From Pyrenula massariospora (Eukaryota > Ascomycota > Eurotiomycetes > Pyrenulales > Pyrenulaceae): 64,000 nt of DNA. The notes beneath the pieces were generated by a model, which ran no database searches, was not told the origin of the DNA, and saw nothing but the letters and a program-made list of their open reading frames with translations. This document shows, in pieces, positions 1 through 11,900 of this stretch (position 1 is the stretch's first letter; every line of letters starts with the position of its first letter). Made by a program: the position numbers and the translations under genes. The DNA is taken from contig JAGFMI010000011.1 in assembly GCA_021030905.1 (NCBI GenBank), forward strand, positions 434,001 through 498,000, read 5' to 3'.

Positions 1-960
1 AAATCGCGCACGCGTTGATCGTTGATGCCGGGTCTTCGAATCCCGCTTGGCTCGTAGGCCCCGGATATGGTAGAAGTTCCGGACGAGCTCGCAGTCCCTA
101 TCCCGACAGTGGGATAGACACATTCCCTTGAGGTCTGTTGACAATGTAGACATGGATAAGTTTTAGTACACTTTCTCTTCAATCTTCGGCATTCAAGACA
201 GGTCTTTATGATCTTGTTTCGTTGTCGCCGGGGGAGTGGTTGAGTGGGTAGATTGGCATGTAAATCCATAACATCGATAGCGTACTCAAATTTCTGGTCA
301 GGCGCCCACTTGTACGACCAGACAGAAATTTACAGAGCATCTTTTGATGCCTGTGCAGGCCGCCACATTCCGGATCGACATTGAGGCCTAATGCCGGGGT
401 TGCCAGCTTCATTTTTGAGTTAACTAATTGAATTAGGGGCCGAATCTTCACCGCCACCCGAAGACACGCCGCGCCATGAGGATACGGTGGAGCATTCGAG
501 AGTATACAATAAGTTTGAATGATTCATGCCAACAATTAGATGCAGAGGTCAGATTAAACGCAGGCAAAATGTCGAGCAAGATGCCGCTCGCGCAAAGCTA
601 GTCGCATGTAACTTATTAAGGCACGGTAACCAGTTCGTCGGTATTTCTACGAGAAAAGCCTTGGCATCACCGGGCCATAATAGATGTACCTGACCCCGTC
701 TGAGCGAGGCTGATTTTGTAGCCGAAAGTCTGGCTTACAAAAACGGCTTGCAGTCACGACAAAAGATTTGATTCTAGTTTCTAATCGTCTATTGGAGCTT
801 TCAATGGGTAGCAAAAATGCTGTCGGCCTCATCAGATTCTGGATATGACTCGAGGGCAAAAATAACAATGAAAGCAGCGTAATTGTCTCGTCAAGTTATT
901 AGCTTAAAGTTCGCTGAAGCATCGTCTCGAAGTTTTGGCTTTGAAAAAAAATATGTCCGC
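1..960. other. Region without a supported gene
   Basis: Only short open frames with no recognisable domain, and some of them lack an ATG. The first 60 bases contain a T-loop-like TTCGAAT core but no complete tRNA fold. The right part is the 3' flank of the secreted-protein gene that ends at 961. Confidence 0.5.
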
Positions 961-1539
961 CTATTCATCATTTGCATAGTTGTATGTAATATTAAACGGG
1001 CCGCTCGCGGTACACCAATCCCCTGTGCCATCGGAATAAGGTGCGCAGGATATCACTCCCGTCGCACCCAAAAGAGTACCCGATTCCGCGAATTGATCTT
1101 GTACCAGTCCGTTTGTCGCTGGCCCACTAGAACTTGTCAGCTACATTGTGTCGTGCGTATCCGGCCAAGACGCAACTCACGTATATCGGCACTCAAATTC
1201 ATGCCGAATCCGGAAATTGTTATTATCCCCAGCAAACTTGAAGCTCGTCACCATCGAGTCCCAGCAGTTGATCCACACTTCTTCCTTGATAGAGCCTGGT
1301 CCGGTGCGATTTGGGTCAGCCGGAATGTCGCGCCAGCAGTCGGTCTGGTAGGGTTGGAGGGGCGTGCTAGCATCGGCGAAATGAAAATTGATGCTCGAAT
1401 GGGTTTCAGTGCTATTGTACGCGGAAAAGTATTGAAATTGTGAGATTGTCCACACGTTAGTTTGTGGGCAGTCGTATTGAGCGTGGGCAAGGAGGGAAAT
1501 GGAGAGGAAGGAGAAAAGACCGAGGAAGTAGCGAAACAT
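961..1539 (-). CDS. Small secreted cysteine-containing protein, 174 aa, two exons
   Basis: Predicted extracellular protein of unknown function. Exon 1 is 1181-1539 and exon 2 is 961-1126. The 54 bp intron (GTGAGT to TTCTAG, with a CTGAC-like branch site) is removed in frame. The chosen ATG at 1539 opens a clean signal peptide (MFRYFLGLFSFLSISLLAHA). An ATG 15 codons upstream would place a polar stretch in front of it, so it was not used. The mature part has six cysteines (in DCPQ, DCWRD, INCWD, FECRY, ISCAP and DWCTA contexts), an even number that suits disulfide bonding, plus N-glycosylation sequons (NST, NIT). It ends in an acidic ANDE tail. Size, secretion and cysteine content are like fungal effector candidates or Alt a 1-type small secreted proteins, but I cannot assign a family. 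The joined reading frame is 525 bases and intact. Confidence 0.75.
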
Positions 1540-2453
1540 CTTTGGAGCAGGGAATGAGTTTTTGTGGAAGGTCTGGAAAGGCACGAATGATTGCGGTAGA
1601 CTTTTGAGTTCACGCTGCGCTTTCTGAATTAGGGGAACACCAGGCTTACCTTTATATACCTACCGTTGATTGTAGAGTTGCATTGAGGCTCTTGGAAGAA
1701 ATGACTCGTTCGCAAATTACTTCCCTTCGAGTGAGCAGATACGAGCCTCAAGTCACCGGTTGTCGCCTTGGATAGTGCAGAAGCTGGCCGAAACTGTGCT
1801 AGAAGCGGATATCTAGTGAATTTTAGATTGTAGCTCGAGCCGCCGTTGAATAAGAAGCATGTCATTCGGGACGGCGAGAAATTAGTTCGAAAAGTCGAGA
1901 TCGTTTTCTGGAATTGGCCGGTCTTGGCATTCACGGTGGTTAGCCTTTGGGGGCGGGAATGGCTGATTCTGAGCAACAACAGGGTTCCCCAGACGCTAAA
2001 AGTCAGGGGCTTCGCTGACAAAGGCCAGGGGTAACCGAGCTTGATAGAAGGGTCCCAGGCTGGACCCCGAAATGTTTGATGGTTTTCTGGAAATTCCGGT
2101 CCGTGGTTGCGGTGCAGGGCAGCCTTCATCTTCATTGTAGAAAAGGACGGGATGGAGTTTCTAATGAAAGTCGTCATAAGTCCAAGACGGGATTCTAGTC
2201 TCTGTTAGGCTATGCATATCTAAAATCAAAGTAAAGGCAGGGTCAAATTGCCAACCCAATGTGTGTTCATTCTTTCCTTTCCACTGATACCTAGCTTGCT
2301 AGTCTAAATCCAAATTCTCTCCCACAATTCCAAGTGTTCCTTTTTAATTGATGATTTATAGCTAGCCCATCTTCCACTTGCTCTCACTTATAGCACCCGC
2401 CATAGAGCACAGCGCACATTCGCCCCTCTCTCCTGCATCTCATATCTTTTCGG
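1540..2453. other. Intergenic; 5' flank of the secreted-protein gene
   Basis: A minus-strand open frame of 182 codons lies at 1629-2177 and starts with ATG. It shows no domain, signal peptide or family resemblance, so I leave it uncalled. Nothing else is supported. Confidence 0.4.
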
Positions 2454-2648
2454 CTATTTGCCCACTTCCGATATCCTTTTCTTCACCCACTCAACCCCCA
2501 CTGTCCCCAACAGCACGGGAAACTCCGTCTCAAGCAGAATAACAATGCTCTTCTCATCTTCATTGTTTTGCGAATGCTTTCGTAGAGCCTCGTCATGTAC
2601 CGATGTCCAGACGGCGGGTTTCGTAACGTCGGTCGTGGAAGAAGGCAT
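2454..2648 (-). CDS. Small hypothetical protein, 64 aa
   Basis: Single-exon frame from ATG 2648 to TGA at 2454. The composition looks like a real protein: a short Ser/Thr start, then a charged segment (VWTSVHDEALRKHS) followed by a hydrophobic-amphipathic helix (IVILLETEFPVLLGTVGVEW) and a basic end. The W...H.E spacing and the later EWVKKRI are faintly like a Myb/SANT-type helix pair, but this is only an impression. No signal peptide or membrane segment is seen. It could be a complete orphan gene or one exon of a longer gene whose other exons I cannot find. Confidence 0.35.
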   Translation of the reverse strand: MPSSTTDVTKPAVWTSVHDEALRKHSQNNEDEKSIVILLETEFPVLLGTVGVEWVKKRISEVGK

Positions 2649-3836
2649 CCTGCTCGGAATATTCGACGTATAGTAGGATCAAAAGGCTTTGTTGTAGTTG
2701 GTAATTTTGGGTGGAGAGAGGCCTCTCCTTTGGATGCTTTGACGTCGTTGACAATTTGATATCGCGAAAGAGGCCGATTGGTCAAAGCTTTGCTTGGGGA
2801 GTGCGCACCAAGACAATATCCGACTTTCCGAGACGATTCTTCTTTTGAAGGTCTCTGTTCCCGAGGGTAGGGACAGCCGTAACAATGATGAAAGAAAAAT
2901 GAGGTCGACGCAGCTATTCAAGGCTGCCCTTGAACGAAACTTCGATACCCCGGCTCTAAGCGGTTACTGAAGGAGACGTATTTTGATTGGACAAAGCCAA
3001 ATGAAAAGAACGACAGATGCCCCTGTTCTAGCTTCGTGTGAAAGATCTGATATTAATGGTCTTACTTCTAACTTGCGAAGGAAAAGAAAAAAGAAAAAGA
3101 AGAGCCTCGCCTGGGATGACCGATATCTCAATTTAACGGTAAGACAAGCAAACACGAGGCTCGAAAATAACAAATTGAAAACACAAGATCTTCATGGCGT
3201 TACCAGAGAATGAGCGACGGTACTCAACAAATGAAGACATCCAAAATTGGTTCGCGCAACTTTATGATCTTTTGACACAGCGGATATTGACATCCACTCG
3301 TTCTCAATCTATGTAGCAGTGTTCCTCAGAACATCGGGTTGGGCCGCTGTCATTTCCCAGGAATGAATTGGTAGAGATAACGTGACGTGTCGTAATGGAT
3401 GTTTGCTGCCTGCAGCTGGAAGGGCGCGGTACCGAACGGAACAAGCACACTTGTACTGACCGCTAATCTCGTCAAGAACCAGTTTCTGTCCGGGGGAAGG
3501 TCCGGCATCGTAGTAGTACTACGAGGGTGGATCCAGATGTACAAACTCTTTCCCATGAAACTGGCATCGGAATTTTGACAAGGAAATGTGAGGAGACCTG
3601 CATCGCAGCCACATAGGACCTTCTAATTCATTATGAATGGCAATCAATCATAGGGATTGACAATCTGTTTGTACATTTCCATATCCATCTTCTTTCCGAT
3701 TTGATGGATGCCGACCCAAGCTCTTCAACTCCGTGCCCAACCCAATGCAGATGCTGCCATACCCAAAAGATAGAGAGATCGGTTCGATGTAACAAGGCTA
3801 ACTGCAGGTAAATGGGAGTAAAGAGCGGCTCTAAGA
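2649..3836. other. Region without a supported gene
   Basis: Several short frames on both strands, none with a domain. A minus-strand frame at 3631-3870 overlaps the last exon of the DUF7137 gene in another phase and is a shadow of it. A purine-rich stretch (AAGGAAAAGAAAAAAGAAAAAG) lies near 3080-3100. Confidence 0.45.
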
Positions 3837-4865
3837 TCAGGAGAAAACGCCGAAACCACCAGCAAACCACGTGAATGACATTATGGTAATCGTTATCATG
3901 CCGAACATGAAACCGAGGGCGTGCCGTTCGCTTTGTGAAAAAGCGCTGTTACAAGAGGCGCACTTGAATTCTAAATCACGGATTAGTATTTAAGTTAGGA
4001 TCGGGGCTAATCTTCCCACTGAACAGGTTGAATAGCATACCATTGAGAGGGACATAAGGTTGAGGTGTGTACATCCCGAAGGTGTACTGATCAAAGACTC
4101 CTAGGTAACCTGCTTTAGCCGTCGCGCTAACACTGAGCGCAGCATCGTAGATAACCAGGGTGTACGTCTCCACGGCTAGCGGTGGCTGACCGTTGATTGA
4201 TGCCGCCCTCTGGTAACTTCCTGTATCCCAGGTCACAGCGCCAGTCTCTTTAACGCTCTGGTTCAGCGCCAATGTGTACAATTGGCTATTGAGACTGCAC
4301 GAAGCCATGACATCCACGGCGGATGGGGTGACGGATAAGGAGGTGTAGTTCCATTTGAAGGTCACGAAATCACCAACTTTGTAGTATTGAGAGCCTTCTG
4401 TTGGAGCTGGTGACATCATTTGGACGCCGCCTGGAGGTAGTCGAGGATCGAAGTCGGTTGTCTTGGCCGCTTGGCTGGAAGATTTATCAGTCTTGCTTGC
4501 TTTTCCCGTTTCTTTCGAGCCTGAGGCTCCCGTAGTCGCTGCCGCAGAACCACTAGCCGAAGCTGATGAACCGGAGGCAGAAGCGGAATTGGAGGAGTCG
4601 GAGGTTATGGTGCTCTTTGCGGCATCTGACGAAGAGTCGCTTGACTGTGCTGCAGTCGACGAGGCAGACGCAGAGGAAGATGCTGTACGTCGTCTGTTAG
4701 GTATACCAATCGATAGTACTAAACGAAATGCTTACCATCCGTGGAAGAGCTGTCCTGGCGCAGCACCAAGTTTCCGATTTTGTCAAAAGGGTTTGGCCAT
4801 GCCTGTGACAGAGCCGGAAGAAGGAGAAGAGGCAGAAGCGGTGAGGATGTCGACAAAAGCTTCAT
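3837..4865 (-). CDS. DUF7137-like secreted/membrane-anchored protein, 301 aa, three exons
   Basis: Exons are 4736-4865, 4041-4682 and 3837-3970, with introns of 53 and 70 bp. The joined frame is 906 bases. The order is a signal peptide (MKLLSTSSPLLPLLLLPALSQA), a Ser/Ala/Thr-rich linker of about 90 residues likely to be O-glycosylated, a conserved globular domain starting near DPRLPPGG and containing YYKVGDFVTFKWNYTSL, then a Cys pair (CASC) and a C-terminal hydrophobic segment (GFMFGMITITIMSFTWFAGG). From memory this matches the fungal DUF7137 family, whose members end in the same CxxC plus membrane helix. Reading exon 2 straight through stops inside the second intron and would lose the anchor; the spliced version restores it. 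The protein is probably at the cell surface or wall; its function is unknown. The 5' end was fixed by the signal peptide, not by the upstream ATG at 4955. Confidence 0.85.
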
Positions 4866-5395
4866 GGTTTTACTCCGGACTTTTGAGAGAAACAGAAAAG
4901 TTCCTTTAGGACAATAGGTAATTTGGGTTCGACTGGGGCGACTAGGTTTCGACACGCTCCCCTAACTGAAAACGAGCAACAAGATCACCTCAATCAAGAG
5001 TGCCTGAGCCCAACGAAAGTATATGAACGAAGGTAAAACAAGTTTGTACGGCGAAAGGATGATGGAAAGGGTGAAGACGAGATAGGAGGCGCAGACCGGT
5101 GGCCAGGTCAGAGGTTGAAAAAGCGTGTTGACAGTGTTTTAGACTTCTGGTGGTGGAGGCCCGAAGCCGGAGTTCTGGCGGCCGCCGGTGAGACCAGCTA
5201 AACTCCCTCCGGCAACCGATGTTTCTCCCACCATCCTAAATTTGGCCCAGAACGAGCCCCTCGCCACACCCCCTTTCGGAAGTGCGTTCAATCTACAAAA
5301 TGTTTATACCATTACAATGGGCATTGCTGAGAGACGAGTGCGATAGCTAAGGACCCTCTGCTTGCTGTTGAGCATGTGTACATGGTGAGTTCGAC
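4866..5395. other. Intergenic between two minus-strand genes
   Basis: Promoter side of the DUF7137 gene and 3' flank of the deaminase gene. No open frame or repeat worth calling. Confidence 0.5.
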
Positions 5396-7365
5396 TTAGA
5401 CCTTATGCCATTTGCATGTCATATGTACTGGTTTGTGATGCCTATGCATGAGAAGCAACTCCATCTCTAGATCTACATTGTCATGACTATCACCTTCTGG
5501 CCGAATGACCACCCTTTCCTCTCCAGGCGCAAGAGAGCTAATGTCAATGCACTTAATTTCTTGGGTTGGGTTAAGACCGTTGTAATAAGGCACCCAATTC
5601 AAGCTAACGCTCGCTCGTGGGACGTCCGCCACACTCTCATAGTGTCGATTATTGGTCCTAGAGGTTGGTTCTAGACTAATATGAAGGCTTATCCAGTCAA
5701 CAGTCGTGTGCACGGAAGAAGTGAATGCGATTGTGCGACCAGTGCCAGAGTATGCTTGACGTGGTGAAGAGGATCTTCCCGTTGTGCTCGATTCTCCGTC
5801 TGATAATTCAGATGCTGCAGCCTCTGGTGTGAGCGCCGCGCCAGACTGATGTGCAGGTGACGGGTGAATGGAGGGAGATTCACCCCTGATTTCATGAGCA
5901 TTTTCGTTGTGTACCATTACCTCACCGCTGGAACGGAAACCTGCTTCCAAAACTACGGGTTCCTGCCTCGTGTACTTGCCGACCGGAGACGCCCCGCGTA
6001 TTGTTTCGCTGCTCAGAGAATCAGTTGTGGTCACGGACGGTGTGGGAAGCATTAATTTGCGCAAATTGGTGGAGCTTTGATGCGGGACTGGTTGAAAGTG
6101 GTTACTGCTTTTTGCCCTCACCAGCTCCTGTTTGACGTTCTGAGCGACCGCAGCTAGCGTACGTCGGAATCTTCTTAGTGTCGGAATGCTGTATTCCTTG
6201 AGATCGGGAACAGTCCATCCACGGAAGATCTGGCGGTGAGCTTTTGACAGGTAAAAGTATCCATGAGCCTTAATGAAACAGTCGCAAAGGAAACAAGCTT
6301 CTTTAGAAGCCCCAATCGGCCGGGGCCATGGCGGTGTGGTTGAAGTCTCACAGAATACAACCATTTGGATCTCGGCGTGAACGAACTTGTTCAGCTTCTT
6401 GTCAACTGTCAGGGACGGACCGTATGGTTCAAGAGCTTCTAGGCGTAGTGTTTTGAATCTCTTCCGGTAGCAGCGACTGAGACTTATGAGGCTCTGGCAT
6501 ATGCGCCAGTAGTTAGCTACCTTATTGACTTCACGGACCACTCTTGTATCGATCATTGAGTTTGGAAATCCCAAGTTCCCAAGACGCTCGTGAAGAGAGA
6601 ATCCGTCCACTGTAATTGTGAAAGCATTTTTCACTACGGGTTTTATTGCCTCGACAATTTCTTCGGTTCGCGACCTCTCTAGGCGGTCGAAGGAGTCGTG
6701 AAATGCATCTATCTGAGCGCACAGTGTCCCGAAATCGGAAATGTCGCCTCTTAATTGATCCGGCTTGGTATACTTTTCGAAGCGATCTGTCAACGGTGGT
6801 CGCGGTAGCCCGCCTTCGTGCCGAGGTCGCTGGAAGAATTTAGATGCAAGCCGGCCGAGAATCTTATTCTCGTTAAGTTTGACGATAGCGTCAAAGGTTT
6901 CATCAATGCTTTGGGTACGTGAAAGATCTGCATTGCGTAGGATCAATAACGGGACCGTGATCAGGACGCGGAAGGACTAGGCTCACTTTTCTGTGCGCAC
7001 CTTTCTAGGATGCGAAGGATACTGCTAATGGCCTCGATGACTCGATTATCAACACCTTCATTGGCAGCAAGACGCAAAATAAGCCCTCCAGAGTCACGCT
7101 TCTGGGGCTCAACGGTTGCAACAGTCACATATTGTACACCATACTCGTAAGCGGCGATGAAGGAGAAATCATCACAAAGCTGTTTCTCTGTAGCAAAAGG
7201 GAGCTCGTGTTCAGAGCTCTGTTCTGGCCAGTCTTCTTCCAAAAGAATGCTTGACTGCGGGACAAATTTGGTTTGGTAAAGGGCATCTACACGCTGCTCG
7301 AACACTTTTCTGTCAACGCCATCCCAAATGGATCGCCCAGGGCTAGCAGTGTTGGGAGGCAGCAT
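5396..7365 (-). CDS. OTT_1508-like (fungal deaminase-fold) protein, 636 aa, two exons
   Basis: Exons are 6987-7365 and 5396-6927, joined across a 59 bp intron (GTGAGC to TGCAG). The joined frame is 1911 bases. The N-terminal 300 residues are helical and unassigned. The core carries the zinc-deaminase signature: H310-A-E312, then after about 25 residues SKEACFLC with C338 and C341, which would supply the zinc ligands and the catalytic Glu. This layout is that of the OTT_1508-like deaminase family, found in many fungi and thought from comparative genomics to derive from bacterial toxin-type nucleic-acid deaminases. The fungal substrate is unknown. The last 230 residues are Ser/Thr/Pro-rich and probably disordered, apart from a beta-type tail near the end. 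No signal peptide, so it is likely intracellular. All three zinc-ligand positions and the Glu are intact. Confidence 0.85.
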
Positions 7366-8453
7366 GATGTCTTGCTATTTAATATGTCCCCAATCGAAAT
7401 GGTTATGTTGTCTAGTTTCACCCTCCTCTACGCTTACTGAGTCACTGCTGCATTGATGCGGCTGCGAGTGCATTGTGCAACCCTGATTGGATCCACTCAT
7501 TGGTTGCCACGTTCCTGTCTTTTATGCCAAAAAAAGCAAGCATGTCGACTAGAACGAGATAGCCGTCCAATATTGTGCATGATTAGCAGCTTTTCATTGA
7601 TGAGGCGGTCTTAATGAGTGGGAGAATAGTTCAGAGAGAGACGTTTTATGGCAGAGTCGTGATGGGAGAACAGAATACCTTTCTACATCGCTGAGACGTT
7701 CTTGAATCGTCGTTCCCTGATCCATATGTAATCGGCCCTCAGAGTCTCTCGATGAGGTCCATTGCCAACGACCTCGCTTGGAGCTGGAGTGAATGTGGGT
7801 GAGGTATGGAGCGCGCAGAACAGGCTCCCTACGGGTGAAGCGGCAGAGAGCTATTTGAATTTGAAGAAATTGGCTGTGGTTTGAGAAAATTGGTCAGATA
7901 TGAGAGAGAGGTTGAAAGCTTGACCGAAGCAGCAGAGTGTCTCCCTGTTAATTTCCTTACATTAGTCTGAAGAATTTCATCAAGCTAAGATCCCGGGCGA
8001 GTAAGACCACTCAACCCCGAGTATTAGCCGGCTCTGATACTAAGCCTCGATCCCGGAACGAGGATTCACACACTGTAGGCAAAAAACACCGAATGATCAG
8101 CAGCAACTCCCAATACGCCCAGAGATACACGCACGCCGTTGAAATAAGAATCAATCGATGTTAAGACCAACCTAGGAATTGATACGCAAGATTTCAGGAT
8201 TGGAAGAGTTGTTGACGATTAATTTTTCTTCCTCGATCGAAGTGAGAAACCCCATTCTAGCCTACAGAAAGAGATCCCAGGAGCTCCCTTTGCAATGTGA
8301 GGCATCTGAAGAGCTTGATCTTGAACGTGATGAACAGCAGCTGCTGCATCATACTGGATAGCGAAACTTTCTGCAGTGGCTGGCTTGGGTCTGGATGTAA
8401 CTACTACTGTCTTCCTCTGAGATTTCTCCTAAAGCCTTCCCTCATCTCCTCCC
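7366..8453. other. Divergent intergenic region
   Basis: Lies between the deaminase gene (-) and the Nudix gene (+), so it should hold both promoters. A short plus-strand frame at 8179-8361 is open but featureless. No repeat or RNA gene is seen. Confidence 0.45.
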
Positions 8454-8960
8454 ATGCCATCCACCCCTCCCCCCCAAGTCCGCGTCGGGGTCGGCGCCTT
8501 CGTCCTCAAAACCCACCACGAACCCCCCTCAAACCCCAGCTTCCTGCTCGGAAAACGCATCAACGCCCACGGCGCCGGCACGTACGCGCTCCCCGGCGGC
8601 CATCTGGAGTTCGGCGAGACGCCCGAGCAGTGCGCTGTGCGCGAGGTGCGGGAGGAAACGGGCCTGAGGGTCTCTGACGTGCGCTTTCTGACCGCGACCA
8701 ACGATTTTATGCCGGCGGAGCGTAGGCACAATGTCACGCTGTTTGTGGTGTGTGTGAGGGAGGAGGAGGGTGATGCGCCGAGGGTGATGGAGCCGGGGAA
8801 GTGTGAGGGGTGGGAGTGGGTGAGGTGGGAGGAGCTTGTGAGGTGGGTGGAGGAGGAGGGCGAGGAGGGGGAGGGGGGAGGGGTGGGGAGGAGTTTGTTT
8901 CTGCCCTTGGTGAATTTGGTGCGGCAGCGGCCTGGAGTGATGCCGGGATCTGTTCTGTGA
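8454..8960 (+). CDS. Nudix hydrolase (MTH1/NUDT15-like), 168 aa
   Basis: Single-exon gene starting at ATG 8454. It has a complete Nudix box, G49-x5-E55-x7-REVREETGL ending at L71, preceded by VRVGVGAFVL and the YALPGGH strand-loop. REVREE contains the Mg-binding glutamates. The length and the WEWVRWEEL stretch near residue 120 fit small cytosolic nucleotide diphosphatases that clean damaged or non-canonical (d)NTPs. Substrate cannot be read from sequence. The region around residues 130-145 is a Glu/Gly run. The third-position GC is high, giving long antisense open frames that are shadows. Confidence 0.9.
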   Translation: MPSTPPPQVRVGVGAFVLKTHHEPPSNPSFLLGKRINAHGAGTYALPGGHLEFGETPEQCAVREVREETGLRVSDVRFLTATNDFMPAERRHNVTLFVVCVREEEGDAPRVMEPGKCEGWEWVRWEELVRWVEEEGEEGEGGGVGRSLFLPLVNLVRQRPGVMPGSVL

Positions 8961-11900
8961 ATTTGTAGGGGAGTTTGTCGGAGGTGTGAGGGTTCCGAGC
9001 GTGCTTTCATTGATAGCCTTGACTTAGGCAATTTCAAGGGATGTAAATTCTGACTAGGGAGTTCGAATGATCGCGGCGCAAGGTGATTTCTAGCCATTGA
9101 TGGCACTATAGGACCATGAGGCATGGTATAGGCTAATTAAAGTACCTAAATTGTTAGCTACGATGAAGTCTAAGCAGGATTCCACTAAGAAATGCTAGAC
9201 GGTCCCTGTTTGGAGCCATTTCTTCCGTAATTGATCAGGAGTTCGGATACTTAACTTGGTCTGCCTGCTCGCCGTGCCTCTCTCTCTCCGAGAACCAGAT
9301 TATGGAGCTTGTAACTTAATGCTTCGAAGAATGTAGTTTCTGTAGTAAATGTAGATTTGTAGAGTAGAATGATAGTGATAGCATTCACAAGCAAAAGGCC
9401 GTTCCTCGAAATGCTGGCGTGACCAATGTACATGAGAATGTCAAGGGTTTGGAAGAAATCAAGGTAATACGTCCGGCGTAATGGAATTAAGAAACTGCGT
9501 AGAAGAAGATTTGGTCGCATGCATGCTTGAAGAGACATTGGAAGGCACTAAGCAGACGTTAGCTGGTCAAAAAGAAAGCGAAAAAGAAGCACTGGAAGCT
9601 CATGAGATTGAGTTGAAGCAACAGAGCATTGCACACTGTGCGTTCAGACTTGGCCCGGCCTGTGGCGAAGAAAACCAGCGGTCTTACTGCCCGTTGCAAA
9701 GCACACCAGCTCAGCGTCATCTTCGGGTGGCCAATTTGTTCACTGGAAGGCCGAGATGTCAACCAGTGGATGTACGAAGGTCGTCGGGAGCGCTGCAATG
9801 CCACACCGATTTGAAACGCCTGAGCTTCTAGATCCGACTAAGCACAAAGCTCTCTCATTTGGGGGGGAAAGAGTGACTAGAGATGGCCAGAGGGGTTTGA
9901 TCAAACGAATACTGGGTGGAGGACAAATCCAGTTGTGCTTATTCGCGTTATCGGCCTTGTTATTAAAATCTCGTCCTTGTAGAAATGATGTGTCCCTTAA
10001 TAGATGCTTCCCCTTTTGCCTGGTCATTTGTGGCGAAGTCCTCGTCGTAGCTATAGTGCTCTCTCTCTTCTATCAACGACATAATAGAGCATCCACGCCT
10101 CGAGCCCGTACGAAGCCGACCTCGCAACGACCATGCGCACCTACCTGCACCTTCCAGCTCGCGCCTTCCCATCCACGTTCTCGTCGGCAACACCAAGACT
10201 GGAAGCCACGACGACGACGCAACGCGCGACTCCCACACCATAAAACCGGCCGCCTCCCACGTCTCCCTTCTTTTCTCTTCTTCTTCTTCTTTTCTCCCCA
10301 TATCGACCAGGTGAGTCATGTCCCTCCCTGTGGTTTGTACTGACGCTGCACCCCAATCCATTCCCCTTGATACTAACAACGGATGCTCAGAGCCAAAGCT
10401 TGGTGTATCTAGTATCAAGTCTTTTTCATTAATGCATCCAAGATCAAGAAATCAGAGCTCAGTTTGCTGTTTCTTCTTGCCTTTGTCAGTAGGCTTGAGG
10501 GGCAGCATTAAAACCATCCGGCCTGAGCACATTTATCTAGCGCCAGGAAGGGTGATGATTGTTGGGCATTGGTGATGAGTCGACAGCTTGTCTGCAAGTA
10601 CGTGAACGGGAGTAGGTAGCTAGGTAGATAGCCAAGCTAGATCCTGTGCTGCCACTAGACAAGCGGTTGTTCCGTTATCGAATAGCGATTCAACTGCTGC
10701 AGAAATATACTGGTGGCCCAAAGTCAGTCATAATGCCGCTTGTTGTCTTTCCTCCTACGTTTTGCGACTAAGTACATGCATCGGCGCTCATCCCTTTGAG
10801 CGTGGATACGTTATTAGCAGGTGAACGACAAAACCCGCGCCCTACGATGCATTCAGATCTGTGGCTCAGGTAGACAACTTAGCGCAAGTAGAATACTCCC
10901 GGGAGACACCGATCTCAGAGCATGAAGGTCTACTGTGCGTGCAAGGCTGATGCTGACAAGGAACCCGGCTTCCGCCGTGAACAATTGCAATTCATTCAAG
11001 CTCATGAACACTGACCCATGGCTTACTCATCATTGATCAGCTTTAATACCATCCGACCTGAGCATGGAGAAAGGAGAGGAAAAGAGCAGAAAGGGTGTGC
11101 GGGCTATAAGGATCAGTGGGGATTTGGGCGCCAAGGCTGGCGTCTCAGCAACGCCGCCTGCTACCGAGGATTTCTTTGGGCTTGTTTGTACGGTACTGTA
11201 CTTTACTGTCTGGCAAACACATCGTCCTGGTCGCTGCTCCCGCCCCTTGCGGGTGACAAAAAATGGCACCGCAAAACTTACCTTGGAGATGGAAAATTAC
11301 AATTCCACTGCCCTTTTCAATTTGAAAACTCACCTTGAACTGTATCGAATTGTTTGAAATCAATGTCAAAAGAGTTAAAATCTCTGACTCTATAGTATTT
11401 TAATTTTCAATAATTTCGTCTTGTTTTTTAAGTTGGCTGTATAGGACAGAAAAGCCTGGAAGGATACTTTCGTCTCCGACGCTAAAGTTGCACTGCAATT
11501 TTAGCCCACCCAGAGAAGACAGTGACACCCAAGGGCGAACGCGGTCAGCCTTATAATCGATAGAAAAGGTAAACCACCAAATCTTCCCCGACCAAAGCGA
11601 TAATAAGAAAATAAATCTCATCTACAGGTTTCCGGTGGTACCATCTATTGAAACCTTCTGCGATATCTTCATACCTATTCTGAACTTAATATGAGCGATG
11701 CACGGGTTTCTACGGGTTTTCAAAAATGAAGCTTTCAAGGCCCGTGATAGTTTTCTATCATGAACTCTACCCTTTTTGCAAGATGCTACAGAGGACGCGG
11801 TGTCAACACGCCCTATATTCTGGTGATAGATCTGAACTTCTGTGCTATGAATACTAGAGTGTAGTATAGCCAAGCAGGCAAAATATCCTTCCTTAAAACG

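Noticed and set aside
1-60. tRNA-like TTCGAAT core with flanking C/G runs
   Set aside because: The T-stem does not pair in the standard register, and no acceptor stem or anticodon arm could be found.
1629-2177. 182-codon minus-strand frame
   Set aside because: Starts with ATG but shows no domain, signal peptide or plausible splicing; composition looks like non-coding DNA.
8429-9124. 231-codon frame antisense to the Nudix gene
   Set aside because: Shadow caused by high third-position GC of the Nudix gene; product is low-complexity Pro/Ser.
9963-10418. 151-codon minus-strand frame with a poly-Glu run
   Set aside because: The run is just the complement of the pyrimidine tract; no other features.
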